64,000 nt of DNA from assembly GCA_018524725.1 (NCBI GenBank), contig JAEUWP010000207.1, positions 605,630 to 669,629 on the forward strand. Direction: 5' to 3'. The notes beneath the pieces are model-generated. The model was given only the letters and a program-made list of their open reading frames with translations, was not told the origin of the DNA and ran no database searches. The stretch comes from Podaxis mareebaensis (Eukaryota; Basidiomycota; Agaricomycetes; Agaricales; Agaricaceae). The number at the start of each line of letters is the position of its first letter. Within the stretch, counting starts at the first letter, position 1. Made by a program: the position numbers and the translations under genes. This document shows, piece by piece, positions 21,609-33,805 of the stretch.

Positions 21609-23951
21609 TCATGCTACAGACGATCCCTGTGGTCCTAGTGAGCCCTGACGCTGTTGCATCCAGAGCTTAGGCTTCGCTCGCACTTCGATATTCTCAAAAG
21701 GACCTGACTGTTTGAGCTGAACACAATCACGAGTTCCGAGGACAAGTAGTTCAAAGAAGAACGTGCTTGCAGCCCTTCTCGTGGCCTAAAACAGACCTGT
21801 CAGGCTGGGGCTACGAGAACGTCAGAGAATCCTCATACCTTGTCCGCCATCTGTCGGAAACTTAGCACCTTTTCTGGACCTTCAGCCTCACTCTCCAGTT
21901 CCTTGCGGACAAGGCTAAGTGCTTTGACTGTGTTCTTGCTGTAACCTTTACTCTCGTCAACAGTCTCATCCATTTCATTTTGTGTTTGAGTCTGGGTGTT
22001 CGTGGGTCTTGAATCGAAAATAGCAATGGGACAATCAACACTAGCATAGGTTTCCTCGTTTTCATCAGGGAGAACCCCTTCGGGACCTGGCGTGGAGAGT
22101 TGTGTGAGTTCAGAAGGCGCAGCGGACGGTGCTCGATCAAGCCCCAACTGAATCGAAGCAGGATCTAGATCCTTCACATCAAGCTGAAGGTCATCCATAA
22201 AGTGATCTCCACCCGCGAGATGATCATCCAAGGAAACACCGTTCCTGTCTACTACGTCGCTTCCCAGGGCGATACTTGGCACCAGGCTCGCCGCCCGACG
22301 AGCCTGTTCGACCTCATTGTCGTCACCTTCATTTTGATCCTCTAGGCGAGCTCGCTTGCTTGGACTTTTGTCAATCATTGCACCCTGCCGTTTTTGGCCA
22401 GTGGTTTGTCGGAGCGGGCGCATGAACAGGTTAGCCAGTTCTGGAGCCAAACCCGGAGGGGCGGCGTAGAAGAAGGAACCATTGGGTGTGTGCTTGACAG
22501 GCAGGAAATGGGAAAGAGGGTCGTCACGAATCTCCCGCAGCTTCATGACCGTGGATGACCGGGGTAGGAACTGTTGTTCAGTTACAATCTCGCTGACGTC
22601 TTGAGCAACAGGTGCTCCAAACGCGCCTCGGCCTCGACCATTGGCAGCCTCCGGAAACTCTGTGACGTCGTCAATGATCTGTTTCTTCTCTTTTGCCTTG
22701 CGTTTCGGTTTGACGGTCGGTGGCTCCTCGATACCTGGCAGCGGGACCTCGGGTGGAGGTGTGGCAGGAGGCTCAGAGAGGGGAGAAGCTAGAATATGAT
22801 CCAGTCAGAGATGCAGAAAAGAGATCCAAATGCTTCCCTCACAAGCACGGGAAAGAGACCTCGTCTCTTCGGGTGTTTTCTCGGCAGGCTCGGCAGCCAG
22901 AGGCACCATGGGTTCATCGAAACCAATTCCAAAGTCACCCAGGTCAATTCCGGCCATGTCAACATCCATGTCAGCTCCAAAGGCGTGTTCAGACTGCGCT
23001 CGACTCTCGCTCAAATGAGACAGAAGATCGATGTCGAGAGGATGCTTTCCACCGAGCAAATGAGAGCCCACCGATTCAGCACGGCTAGCAGCGTCTCGCC
23101 CAACTCCGATGCTACCGTCGACACTCATCTGTTCGTCATTCTCATTCTTTTCAGAACTTGCTTGCGGTTCATCGCCCCATATAATCCCGAGGTCAAGATC
23201 ATTGAAGTCTTGGGAGCCAATGCCGTCGGCCGGTCCAATGTCAAAAGCATCATTTGTGTCAAAGCGTTGAAAATCGTCGGCAGTCCGCAGGGTGATATCC
23301 TCGACACGGGCTTGATGTTGACCAGTCACCTGAAGCGTCCTATCTTCTAAATCGACGCCCCTGTGGACGGAATAAGACTGGGATATTAGGGTTAGGATGA
23401 GAGTAAGTTCCACACCAATTGACGTCCGGAAGAAGTAGATCAAGATCTAGGTTGGTAGTTTGGAGAGTAATAGCTGTTTTATTGACGACGAGCTGGTCTT
23501 CAGTCATGTCCACAACACCAGGTCTGAATGCCTAGATAACGAAAAGTTCATAGAGCTGTCCACACAGTGGTGACACTAACACCCACCATTTTGATCTTCA
23601 GTAAAGCTTCGTTGCAATCATCCAGAAGATACTTGGCTTTCCGGCTGTAGATTCGAACAACTCCTAGGAGCAGTTGACCGCTTAGACGGAGCGCCATTAC
23701 TTCGACCTCTTGGCCCATGATAGCATCTAGGAAGGGATGAGGAACAGGGGGATAGCCTCCAGCAGCTGTTTCATACCGACAGATTCTTCGATGTCCGTTT
23801 GCAGGGTCTGGGTCTTGGATAGTTTGCGCTCCATATGGGCTGCCAGCCAGACTTTACCAAGCGGACCGCGCCGCGACAATATCGTCTCTGAGTAAAACTG
23901 TTGCGGGAGTTAAAGACATGCTTGAGAAATAGGAAAGGAAGGACTGACCAT
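21609..23951 (-). CDS. RAD21: Cohesin kleisin subunit Rad21/Scc1
   Basis: Seven exons (23949-23951, 23777-23897, 23587-23726, 23416-23531, 22843-23360, 21839-22788, 21609-21785) give 674 aa. The first coding exon is the ATG alone. The N-terminal kleisin domain is textbook: [50 protein letters not shown], then [20 protein letters not shown]. The C-terminal winged-helix reads [40 protein letters not shown], which binds the Smc1 head. Rad21 closes the Smc1-Smc3 ring and is cut by separase at anaphase. A possible separase site, [12 protein letters not shown], has Gly where the ExxR consensus has Glu; VEQARRAAS further on does fit ExxR. Confidence 0.95.
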
Positions 23952-24091
23952 GGTTGGAGGAAACGCGTCGGTGTGATAAGAAAGAGTGGACAAAGGAGTG
24001 TTCGTGTTGGTTGTCGCGTAGAGTGTGACCAACTTACGGTGTGACGTTGCTGGATGAGCGTGACAGGCAGATTGTCGAGAAATTTGGACTT
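23952..24091. promoter_or_regulatory. Divergent promoter, RAD21 / PPR gene
   Basis: Only 140 bp separate the RAD21 ATG (minus) and the PPR gene ATG (plus). It contains cgtcggtgtga and gtgtgacgttgctgg. No in-frame upstream coding is required for either model. Shared regulation is inference. Confidence 0.35.
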
Positions 24092-25878
24092 ATGACGTCG
24101 CGAGCTTCATTGGCCAGGCTGCCACTCCCTCGACAATGGTCTACCAATTTTTGCAAAAGTATGTTTTACTTTCTCCTTCTGTTCTCCTCTCTCATCCTGT
24201 CCAGAGTCAGTCACTGTCCGCTTTGCATCCTCCACTCCTTCCCCGTCTCCGTCTCTACCCCAAGTTGAACAGTCTCATCTCGAACGGCCCTTCTCTGGCA
24301 CGTACCAGAACCGCTATGCAGTGCACCTTGTAAGGCAACGTCCCCGTCGCAGATTCGTCGAATGCCTCTCATCCGCCGCGGATATGAAACGGAAAGGTGT
24401 AAAGCCTAACCTCGTCATTTACAACGCCATGCTCGAGGCTGCCGCAGAGGATGGTTTGTGGCTTGACGCTTGGGCTATACTGGACGATATGCTATTAATG
24501 GGCATTCGGCCGAATGCAATGTCCTTCAACCACCTCCTTCATGTACGTATGTTACTCCCATGTTCGTCGCTCCCATTTTTCACAACCGATTCACAGGCAG
24601 TCCGCTTTAAACACAACCACCATATTGCGAGGGTAATAAACAAAATGGAGTCATGCAATGTCAAGCCGAACGCTCAAACGTTGAACTTGATTATCACTCG
24701 CTATGCCGCCGAGGAGAACCTAGAGATGGCAGTTCGCCATCTCCTCTCTGTGCCCAAACACCACGTCGTGCCGGACTTGCAGACCGTCCAATCGGTAATT
24801 ATTCTTGCAGCCCGTAGCAACCTTTCCAGACTCGCTCTCGACCTTGCAAACTGGTTTGAACGAATATCCACACGACGGCTGGAGGAGTCGGCCTGGGTCA
24901 ATTGTTTGATTGCAGCGGCTGAAACGTCATACGTCCGTATTTTGTCTCCTCCAAACATGATAATAGCTCATGCGCAGCGCTTGGCAGGTTGAAGGCATTC
25001 AGCGATGCTGGAAAATCGTTACCAAAGACTTTAAAACCCTTCTCGATGAGGGAATCTGCATCTCCGTGCTCAATGCTGCTGCCCGACATGGTTTACCGCA
25101 ACTAGCGACGGAAGCACTGCAAATGTTGCAGACCATTAATATCCCGCCCCAAGAACATCACTTCGCTGCCATAATTGAAGCATTTTGCCAGACGGGTCAG
25201 GTGAAAGAAGCGATCCTCGTTCTCGACCTGATGTCTTCCTCTGGTGTCACCTCAAGTATCGAGACCACCAAGCCAATCTCCGAGCATATTCAACAAGACG
25301 TGGAAAAGATCGATGCGACTTGGCATCTAGTTGAACAACTTCACAAAGAAGGTCGTCAGTTGGACATTGCTGCTCCTCGAGCTGTCATTGCTGCTGCTGT
25401 CACTTATGGCGACCTTCCCAGAGCTCTTGCCTTTTACAAAGCTCTCCCCGAATTCGGCCTTTCTCCAGATCTTCAGGTTTTCAACTTCCTCCTCCGAGGC
25501 TGTGTCCAGGCTGCTGATCGCCAAATGGGAGACCGTTTGTTGGCCGACATGAAAGCCTCAAAAATTAAGCCAAACCGGGACACTTATGAAAACACCGTTC
25601 ATCTCTGCCTCACCCAGCCCGTTTACGAGGATGCCTTCTTTTACCTTGAGGAGATGAAGGCGGCGGGATTCAAACCACCAGTATCCGTTTATACAGCTCT
25701 GGTGGACAAGTGCTTTTGCTCGAACGATACGCGATATCAAATTGCCCTTCAAGAGATGGGAGAATGTGGATATGTTATACCGCCTGCTCTGCGACGTCGC
25801 GTAGGTACAGGAACGCACGATGAGGTCGTTGGAGCCTCTCCACACTCTGGTCTTGGCGAACGAACGTCAGTTCATTAA
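24092..25878 (+). CDS. Pentatricopeptide repeat protein, mitochondrial
   Basis: Four exons (24092-24158, 24205-24542, 24597-24932, 24988-25878) give 543 aa. The N-terminus MTSRASLARLPLPRQWSTNF is basic, amphipathic and acid-free, a good mitochondrial presequence. PPR units are visible: GVKPNLVIYNAMLEAAAEDG, GIRPNAMSFNHLLH, VKPNAQTLNLIITRYA, GLSPDLQVFNFLLRGCVQAA, KIKPNRDTYENTVHLC, GFKPPVSVYTALVDKC. Such proteins bind organellar RNA for processing or translation; the target cannot be read from sequence. The first intron was placed at AAAA|GTATG so that the downstream frame is kept. Confidence 0.85.
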
Positions 25879-26149
25879 ACAGGGTGGATTGGTATAATTA
25901 GGTTCTCTTCTCCGTAAATGACACATGTATATCCTCCATATACTCACTGGGACTTCTTTAACGTATGAGAGTCACATGATGCATTTAGTGCTATAAAGTT
26001 AACGTCAACGTCAACCCCTCAAGCCTTGGTAGTGCTAGGACTCCGATCCCAAGGAACTTCAGAATAAGCCTCTGCTCTACTGAATTTGGATCACACTGAC
26101 CTTGGGTCTCTTCCTTGCATTCCTTCGCTCCCTGACATAGCGTCTCCAA

Positions 26150-28308
26150 ATGGACGGACAACTCGTTACTTGGTAAGCATTAGCACTTCTACATTGGACT
26201 AGATTTCTTCGCTGATCATGATAAAAACTTTAGCCCTGTTTGTAACAAGAATGTTCGCTCGCATATAATCAACGAGCATTTGGATAAAGGTTGCTCGGCG
26301 GACACGACAGCTCACGTCGGTTCAAGCCAAGAGTCCCTTCAAGGGAGTTCAATGACTGTAGGCGCGACTAAGAAGTCCTCCAAATCAAGTACTACCACAC
26401 TCGCGCCAATCTTTACCTCTAGTATCAAGGCAAACACGAAAACCACGTCCAACCAGCCGGTTACCCTACGTCAACAAAAAACCGATACTCCATCCGGTGT
26501 TTCTTCCCAAACCAAACGTCCAATAGAAGTGGACTCTCCAACACCTGCTGCTAAACGGAAAAAGTCGACAGATAAAAAAACGAATATACCGCTGGCAGAG
26601 AAACTCAGGCCAAAACATTTATCGGATTTCATTGGACAAGCCCATCTTATGGAGCAGGGTTCTCTGCTGTCCACCATGCTGCAGACCAACGCTACTTGGT
26701 CCATTATCCTTTGGGGTCCTCCTGGGTAAAGACGTGTAGAAAGTATCCATCTTAGCTGGCCTGACACCCCCACTTAGCTGCGGCAAGACCACACTGGCGA
26801 AACTGATAGCGGAACGCAGTGACGCGACCTTCAAGGAATTGAGTGCTACTGCCTCAGGGGTTAATGAAGTCAAGGCGGTTGTTGAAGAAGCGAAGAGGAC
26901 CCTTTCACTCCTCAGTAGGTGAGAACACGTTTTTCAGACCCGTCTCGATCACCGATGAACCCTGCCCTCCAGAAGAACTATCTTGTTCTTGGACGAAATA
27001 CATCGGTTTAATAAAGCACAGCAGGTTAGGATCCGAAACTCCCTTCGTTGCCAATTATATACCCTAATTTGCTACAGGATGTTTTTCTTCCTTTCGTAGA
27101 GCAAGGTCTCGTCCAGGTCAACGCTATCTCTTATAGCCGTCGCCGGAGTCTGACCATCTGGGTGTGCCTTCATAGCTTATCGGTGCAACCACAGAGAACC
27201 CATCCTTTCGACTTACTGGTGCTCTGATGAGTCGGTGCAGGTATTTCCTTTTTACTCACCTAAGGATTTCCCTTTTTGACGCATAAGGAAGGGTGCTGCG
27301 GCTCGAGCCATTATCCGATCAAGACATATCAGAACTGCTGCGACGGTCCATACATAAGATAGAGATTGACAGGCAGCAAGCTGAGCAGCCTCTGTCAAAC
27401 GTCACGCTGTCTTCGCAAGAGCCCCAAAGCCAGTCGATCCTCACCCCAAGAATTGTGTCGAGGATTGTTTCGATGGCGGGAGGGGACGCACGAACTGCCC
27501 TCTCACTTCTCGAGGTAGCGTTACAATCACCGAAGGATGCACCAGAGGAACAAATCATGCAAGCATTGAAAGAGTCACTGGTGGTGTCATATGATCGCAC
27601 GGGTGAAGATCATTATGATATGATTTCTGCTCTTCATAAAAGCGTTCGGGGTGGCAACGGAAGTGCAGCCATGTACTGGCTAACAAGGATGCTGACTGCA
27701 GGGGAGGATCCCCTATTCATTGCTCGGCGCATGGTTGTCTGTGCAAGTGAAGACATTGGACTTGCCGATGTTCATGCGCTTCCTTTGGTAAGAGGATCTA
27801 ATCTTGACGATTGTTCTCACATTCCAAATTGAGACTAAATGTTGCAAGGCCATGGCTGCGCTTCAAGCATGCCAAGTGATCGGCATGCCAGAATGCCGGA
27901 TCAATCTTGCACATCTGGTTGCATACCTGTCGGAAGCTCCGAAGTCGACTCGGGCGTACGAGGCTTATAAACGGGCAGAAGAAGCTGCCAAGAGGACTGC
28001 AACAGCCCGTGTGCCGATGCAAGTGCGCAATGCGCCGACTGCGATGATGGAAGAGATGGGGTATGGAAAAAATTATCATTACAACCCGGACTATCGGTAA
28101 GTGTCACGGATGAATTTTGTAGGTGGGACGATGACGATTTCTGTGCAGACACCCGGTACACAACCAATATCTACCAGAAGAGCTTGTGGGCAGCAAATTT
28201 TTGCTGAAGGAGGGTGAGATGGATGGGAAGATTTGGGACGAGGATGCGCTGTGTGAATGGGAAAGAGAGGAGAATGGAGGACAGAGATGGGAAGGGCGGG
28301 GTGCTTAG
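26150..28308 (+). CDS. MGS1: Mgs1/WRNIP1 AAA+ ATPase (maintenance of genome stability)
   Basis: Nine exons (26150-26172, 26234-26725, 26778-26918, 26973-27024, 27078-27116, 27176-27240, 27292-27787, 27849-28096, 28149-28308) give 571 aa. The N-terminal UBZ4 finger reads CPVCNKNVRSHIINEHLDKG followed by C. The RarA/Mgs1 AAA core has PLAEKLRPKHLSDFIGQAHL, Walker A GPPGCGKTTLAK (split by an intron), Walker B FLDEIHRFNKAQQD and sensor 1 IGATTENPSF. The C-terminal MgsA domain includes GGDARTALSLLE and ASEDIGLADVHALPL, then PKSTRAYEAY. The protein binds ubiquitylated PCNA and helps stalled forks. It ends 59 bp before the next start codon. Confidence 0.95.
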
Positions 28309-28367
28309 TCAGCAGGATAATATCGATGTGATGGTCGAGTGCGACGGTTGCACGCTGAGTCCTCACC

Positions 28368-29864
28368 ATGTCTTCCGTAGAATCAGAATCAGACGATTCC
28401 CAGGAGTTTGCCAGCATTCCCACCTCTCCAAGACTAGGAGGCGAAGACAACTCCTCAGATGATGCATCAGACACCGAGCCTCAGAACAAGCCCAAAGATT
28501 CCCCAAAACCAGACACATTTCGTGTCTTGGTGACAGGTTTTGGCGTGAGTTTACCCAACATATCATCAGGCTATACGCTCATTGTAACAGCCATACGGCC
28601 AATGGGAAGTGAATCCCTCTTGGCTTGCAGCCAGACCGCTACACAATGTCGTCTTGCAGACAGATCCTGCAAACCACCCCAGACCATCACTCGCCGATGA
28701 CAAACCCCCACCACCCCTCGACGACAAGCTCGCCGTTCCTCGACCAATTCACATTACCGCTCTGGAGATTCCTGCAACCTATCAGGCCATCCTCAAGACT
28801 GTCCCTGGGTTGCACCTTCGACCCCCCGTTCTTCCAGAGAAGATGAGAGCCCAGGCGTTGAAACCGCCAGACAATGGATATGACTTCATGTTCCACATCG
28901 GCCTGGCAGGTCGCGGTCCACTGCGCCTCGAACGTTGCGGACACAAACTAGGGTACAATATGAAGGATGCCTCTGGACACTACGCTCCAGTTGTTATCGC
29001 TCGGCCAAAGGGTTTTAGCAGAAGGGCTCCTGATGGACGACCCATGACTATCGCTGAGAAGGCAGAGCGAGACCGGTTGTCCCTAGTGGCTGCCTCCGAG
29101 ATGCAGAGCAACCCGCCCGGCGATAGCAATGCCAAACCGAATCGTGGGTTTGGAGGGCCATCTTATGAGATATTCTCTGACGAGTTAAACACCGATCTGG
29201 ATGTCACGAGGATCGTGCAGGATTTAAGGCAGACTGGCGTTGAGGTGAGCTTGTATGATTATCTGTCTGCTTCAACTGCACTCATTCTACACAGGGTCTC
29301 CAAACCATCTATTCTTCTATGGATGGTGGACATTTCGTGGGGGATTTCCTCTATTACTGTTCGCTTGCAGAATCCAAACGGAGCGCGAATCCCTACGAGA
29401 AACGGCGCAATACTCAGGTCCTCTTCTTGCATTGTGCTCCTGTAGGGTACCCCTTGACATCAGAAGAGGTGACGGACGCAATCAAGCGCATAATTCTTTG
29501 GGTCTGCAATGAGATTCAAATATCGGGTATGGATGACACACCGGACCTCCCTCCCGTCGGTGCAAACAGTAAAACCATGCCCATTCGCCTCCAACCTCCA
29601 CCCGTCGATGGTGACAAGACAGTGAAACCGCCCTCGGTCAGCCTCGCATCGACAAACCCACCGCCAGCCCAGTCAAATTCGTCACTTGTTGAACCTCGTT
29701 CCCCTCCTCCTCCCGTTGGTCCACTTTCACCGCCGCCAGTCCAACCACCCCTCTCGCTCCACCCGTCAGTTCAACCGCCAACACTCAGCCCTCCTTCAAC
29801 AACTCCCTCGCCAGTCAGCTCAAACAACGGTTCAGAGTATCATTCTCCAAGTCAAGATGCTTGA
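28368..29864 (+). CDS. Pyroglutamyl-peptidase I-like protein (C15 family), probably lacking catalytic Cys
   Basis: Three exons (28368-28544, 28591-29244, 29295-29864) give 466 aa. Core motifs of family C15: VLVTGFGPYGQWEVNPSW, then FHIGLAGRGPLRLERCGHKL, which holds the Glu, and VLFLHCAPVGYPLTSEEV, which holds the His. The nucleophile segment, normally GxYLCD(F/Y)xYY, here reads GGHFVGDFLYYCSL: Gly (codon 29340-29342) stands where Cys is expected, with another Cys six residues on. The enzyme family removes N-terminal pyroglutamate in the cytosol. An acidic Ser-rich N-terminus and a ~110-residue Pro/Ser-rich tail are extra. Family membership is clear; activity is doubtful. Confidence 0.85.
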
Positions 29865-30149
29865 ATTCTTCCTCATACCTTGTACTACATACCGTAACTT
29901 GTTTTCAGTATGATCTTCCCTGTTTATCCATATGCAGCTGTATACCTCAGTTAGTCTTTTATCGATATACCATATATTTAACCGGCAAGGGATCACTAGA
30001 TTGCTTAGTTGAGATAACATATTAGCGATCATGATCGCGTTACCCTCGCGCCATCGTGAGCCTGACAAATTACATTTGTACATTTACATGATGGACACTC
30101 GACTTAGTCGTGCAAGCATACCTATTTCCTCCATCCAAGATAGCAAAAG

Positions 30150-30960
30150 ATGGCCACGAACATCACATTCCACCCTGGTAAGTTCATTATGCATCATCCT
30201 TGGGCAGTTCTGATGGTCGTTTAGGTTCTGTGACTGCACGAGAGCGCTCTGAATTGCTAGGACAAAAGGGCGCTACTATATGGTTAACTGGCCTCAGCGC
30301 AAGTGGCAAAGTACGTCTTGCAGTCACGGAACTGGGATACAGATTCTCAGTTTGCGTCCCAGTCGACGATCGCGTGTGCTCTCGAGCAACACCTTCTACA
30401 CTTGAAGAAATTCACCTACCGACTCGACGGCGACAACATTCGATTTGGCCTTAACAAGGATCTTGGCTTTGATGAAAAATCAAGGAACGAGAACATTCGT
30501 CGGATAGGAGAGGTGTGTCAGGGTGTCTTCCATATATGCATGTTCTGCAACCTGACTGATCAAAAATATTACTAGGTGGCTAAACTGTTCTCGGATGCAT
30601 CTGCGATCACGGTCACGGCCTTCATTTCCCCTTACCGCAGGGATCGTCAGGTTGCTAGAGATCTACATGAAGCTGCTTCCATTCCTTTCATCGAAGTTTT
30701 CGTCGATGCGCCTTTGGATATTGTAGAAGAACGGGACCCAAAAGGCCTTTACAAGAAGGCTCGGGCAGGGGAAATTAAAGGTAAGCTTCCAGTTTTGGTG
30801 CCTACTATTGTACTGACCGCCCTGCGAAGACTTCACTGGCATTTCAGCGCCGTACGAAGAGCCGGAAAATCCTGAAATTCACATCAAGACACACGAGACA
30901 TCTGTCGAAGATGCAGTTCGTATTATCTTTGAATATTTGCAAGAAAAACAATACATTTAG
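30150..30960 (+). CDS. MET14: Adenylylsulfate (APS) kinase
   Basis: Five exons (30150-30177, 30225-30310, 30363-30512, 30576-30780, 30830-30960) give 199 aa, the usual length. The enzyme phosphorylates APS to PAPS in sulfate assimilation. Motifs: N-terminal [21 protein letters not shown]-loop GLSASGKST split by an intron, [49 protein letters not shown], and [20 protein letters not shown] with the lid basic residues. The C-terminus is [12 protein letters not shown]. The acceptor of the last intron (gcgaag) was chosen to restore the conserved KDFTGI(S/D)APYE block. Confidence 0.95.
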
Positions 30961-31018
30961 TTGTACACATAATAAGCTATAAATATATTATACAATGATG
31001 AATACCCCTGATACATTA

Positions 31019-33686
31019 CTAGAGCCAAACAGTCCCCGTGTCTTGCACCGTACCGCCTTCTGGTGACCCTTCTACTGCGGAAGTCGGCTCTTGTTCCTCC
31101 TCTATCACATCACTGTGCGCCTGGTCAATGATCGAGTTCAGGCCACCCTCGAGAACTCCCAGCCAACCAGCCAACTGTTCGATAGTCTTAGTCATTTCAG
31201 CATGAAGTTGTTCACGACTGCCAGTCATGAGAGAAGTATAGTCGAATGGCTTGATGGACGGTAAAGAGGAAATGTCGGGGAAATGTGGAATAGATGATGC
31301 TGGTATCTTAACATCGGTTTGATAGTCCACCTTGTTGGTCAATTTCGACGGAAACGGAGACGTTGAGCGGGAGGCAAGGACCTCGTCATCTGGTGTTTTG
31401 CGCGTAACGGATGGCGAGCGGCGGTGGTCGACACTTGATAAAAGCCCTCCTGTAGGAGCGTGAGCCCGGGACTGAGGGGCGAAAGCCGAGGGCGACGGTG
31501 GCAGTAGATCTGTGAACCCGAGGTGATGTTCGGAAGAAAGGGACGGAATCTATAACAATGTTTAGTCGAGGTTAAATGAGCAGATATGGGAGTACGTCTA
31601 ACCTTGAGAACATCTTTCAGCCCAGGTGTTCCTAGAGTGTGGTTCGAAGAAAAGGAAACTTCCGCGCCATTGCGGTCGGAGTAGACGCGAACAGGTTGTT
31701 TTGGAAGCTCAATGGTGGTGTCATCGACGGAATTTGATGCTTTAGAATCAGAACTGATACGTGGAGGTTGGATAGCTGTAGCTGAACGTGCACGGGACAC
31801 TGGTGAGGGAGCATGGGGCTGCAATGCAGCACGTCGAGATGTTGTATCAAGCGAATAGGCAGCTTGATGGGAGCTGAGCAATCCAGGTTCGGAGGGTTTC
31901 GAGCCAGAGGTTGCGTCAAAACTGTCACCCGTTTCCCCTCTGCCCGAAGTCACAGTCTTTGGGTTCAATGGAAATCGGAATGCCGCGGGTGAAGCAAGGT
32001 CACGATCATGGAGATGATGATCAGATACTTCTGCGCTACTCCGGGATCGCTGGCGATTGGCGAAGGGTCTCAAAGAAGATGTGGAAGGTTTTTCCGGCTC
32101 AATACCTACTGCATTTGGGGACGTTGAGGGATGTTTAATAGCGTCCGGAACCGTCTGCGGGTCTGGTATCTGGATGAACCGTGATGATGTCTGATCTGAT
32201 TCCGCGACACGGGGGACCTCCTGCTGTGCAGAATCCGAGGGGTCATCGGAGCCGACATCGCCTAATTTGCCAGTCTGACTCTGCTGGCTCGACAAAGCGA
32301 CCGGAAGAATACCTGAATTGTCTGATTGGGTAATTTGAAGCATCGTTTGTGAAACTGGCGCCTTGAGCGTTTTTTCAGATGAGGGTGTCAATCCGGGAGA
32401 GAACAAGGGTTGCGGTGGCTTTGCGGAAGGCAGTAAGGGGCGATATGTCTCTAGTTGAGGAGTGGAAGTATCCTCAAATAGCACACGTAAGGAGGTAGGT
32501 AAGGCGGAAGTCGAGACCGATGCCCGGATTGTATGTTGTTCGTAGTCCTGACTTTCAGTCTCAGCCGTGGCAGGACCGTCATGAACGTCATCACAATGTT
32601 GGCTGAAGTCGCGACTGCGCAAGGTCTCGAACTCCCAGCCACCGTCATTATCACCGAAATCAGACCTGGTGTGCACAACGCATGAGGGGCAGAACGATCC
32701 AAACGATATCAGCAACGACTAACCCATCCGATTCCTTTTCCCAGTCTAAGGGTTCAGCGAGACTGGCTCTCGGACCCTTTTGCTTGAGTCGCATGATGAG
32801 ATCCTTCAATATTGCCAGGTTGACTTTTGATATGGATTTTATCCACTTGGTTTTCAGGAGCTCGTCTGCAGGTAGCCTCTGCTTATAGGTTGAGGTCGAT
32901 AAGATTGGGCAAAAGGCAACTACATACCTCCGTTGGTAGCTCTTTCAAGCAATGGGCCATAAAATCTCGCATATCCCTAGAGCCCTCATGTTCAGAAAGG
33001 CGGGGGGGTTTGACTCGTGGTATGAGTTCCATAACTTGGAACCGGTCAAGGTTGGAGTGGGGTGGACTTCCTTTAATCATCTCGTAGACCATGATGCCGA
33101 GACTCCATATATCCGCCTTGGTATCGTATGCCGCCACACTCTGAACCACTTCGGGAGCCATCCAGTAAGGAGTCCCAGTTAAGGTGTTGCGTTTACTTGT
33201 GGTTGTGGCGAGGAGGGCGGAAACACCAAAATCACAAATCATGACTTTCCCGGTAGCGGTGATGAGGATGTTGGCAGCTTTCATATCACGGTGGATGACT
33301 GGCACCTTGTGCAGGTAGCTTAGTCCAATCAGAACTTCCCGGGTGATGACCGATGCATACTTCTCCTCCAGACAACCATCCTTAGAGGCTTTCATTAGAG
33401 CATCAACACTGCCACCCTGAGCATATTCCATGACTATCCAAACACGAGGGCCATCCATATAGCAGCCAAAGTATTTTGTCACATTGGGGGCGTCGCGTAA
33501 CTGGCTAAGGAGGGTGACTTCGCGCTGTATGTCGGCTACGTCGTCATCAGCAGTGTCGAGATTGATGATCTTGAGGGCGACGATGTTTCCGGTGGGGATG
33601 TATCTGCCCTTGTGGACGGAGCCATATCCGCCTTTTCCAACTGTCTCGAGTCGTTGGTAGAGTTGGTGGACAGACGGCTGGCTCAT
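31019..33686 (-). CDS. Ste20-family germinal-centre kinase (Nak1/Kic1-like)
   Basis: Four exons (32928-33686, 32724-32878, 31603-32665, 31019-31549) give 835 aa. The kinase domain is at the N-terminus: GKGGYGSVHKG, VALKIINLD (catalytic Lys), HRDMKAANILI, CDFGVSALLATT, GTPYWMAPEVV, subdomain IX DIWSLGIMVYEM. LYQRLETVGKGGYGSV and IINLDTADDDVADIQREV are typical of fungal Nak1/Kic1, the GCK of the RAM/MOR morphogenesis pathway acting above the NDR kinase Cbk1/Orb6. A long Ser/Pro-rich tail follows, with a short helical C-terminal block around IEQLAGWLGVLEGGLNSIID. It diverges from eIF2B-gamma with 119 bp between start codons. Confidence 0.88.
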
Positions 33687-33805
33687 CGAGTGCTGCAGGA
33701 TGAGTCCGACAAGAGCACCAGCCTCTCCCCAATAATCCAGGTCACGGGACAGAAATCACGTGCACAGATAAGATAGCGACAGCCCAGTCAGATGCTGCAT
33801 CCGCC
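33687..33805. promoter_or_regulatory. Divergent promoter, kinase / eIF2B-gamma
   Basis: 119 bp separate the divergent start codons. It contains CACGTG at about 33758-33763 (aatcacgtgcac), an E-box-like palindrome usable from both sides. Binding is not shown. Confidence 0.4.
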
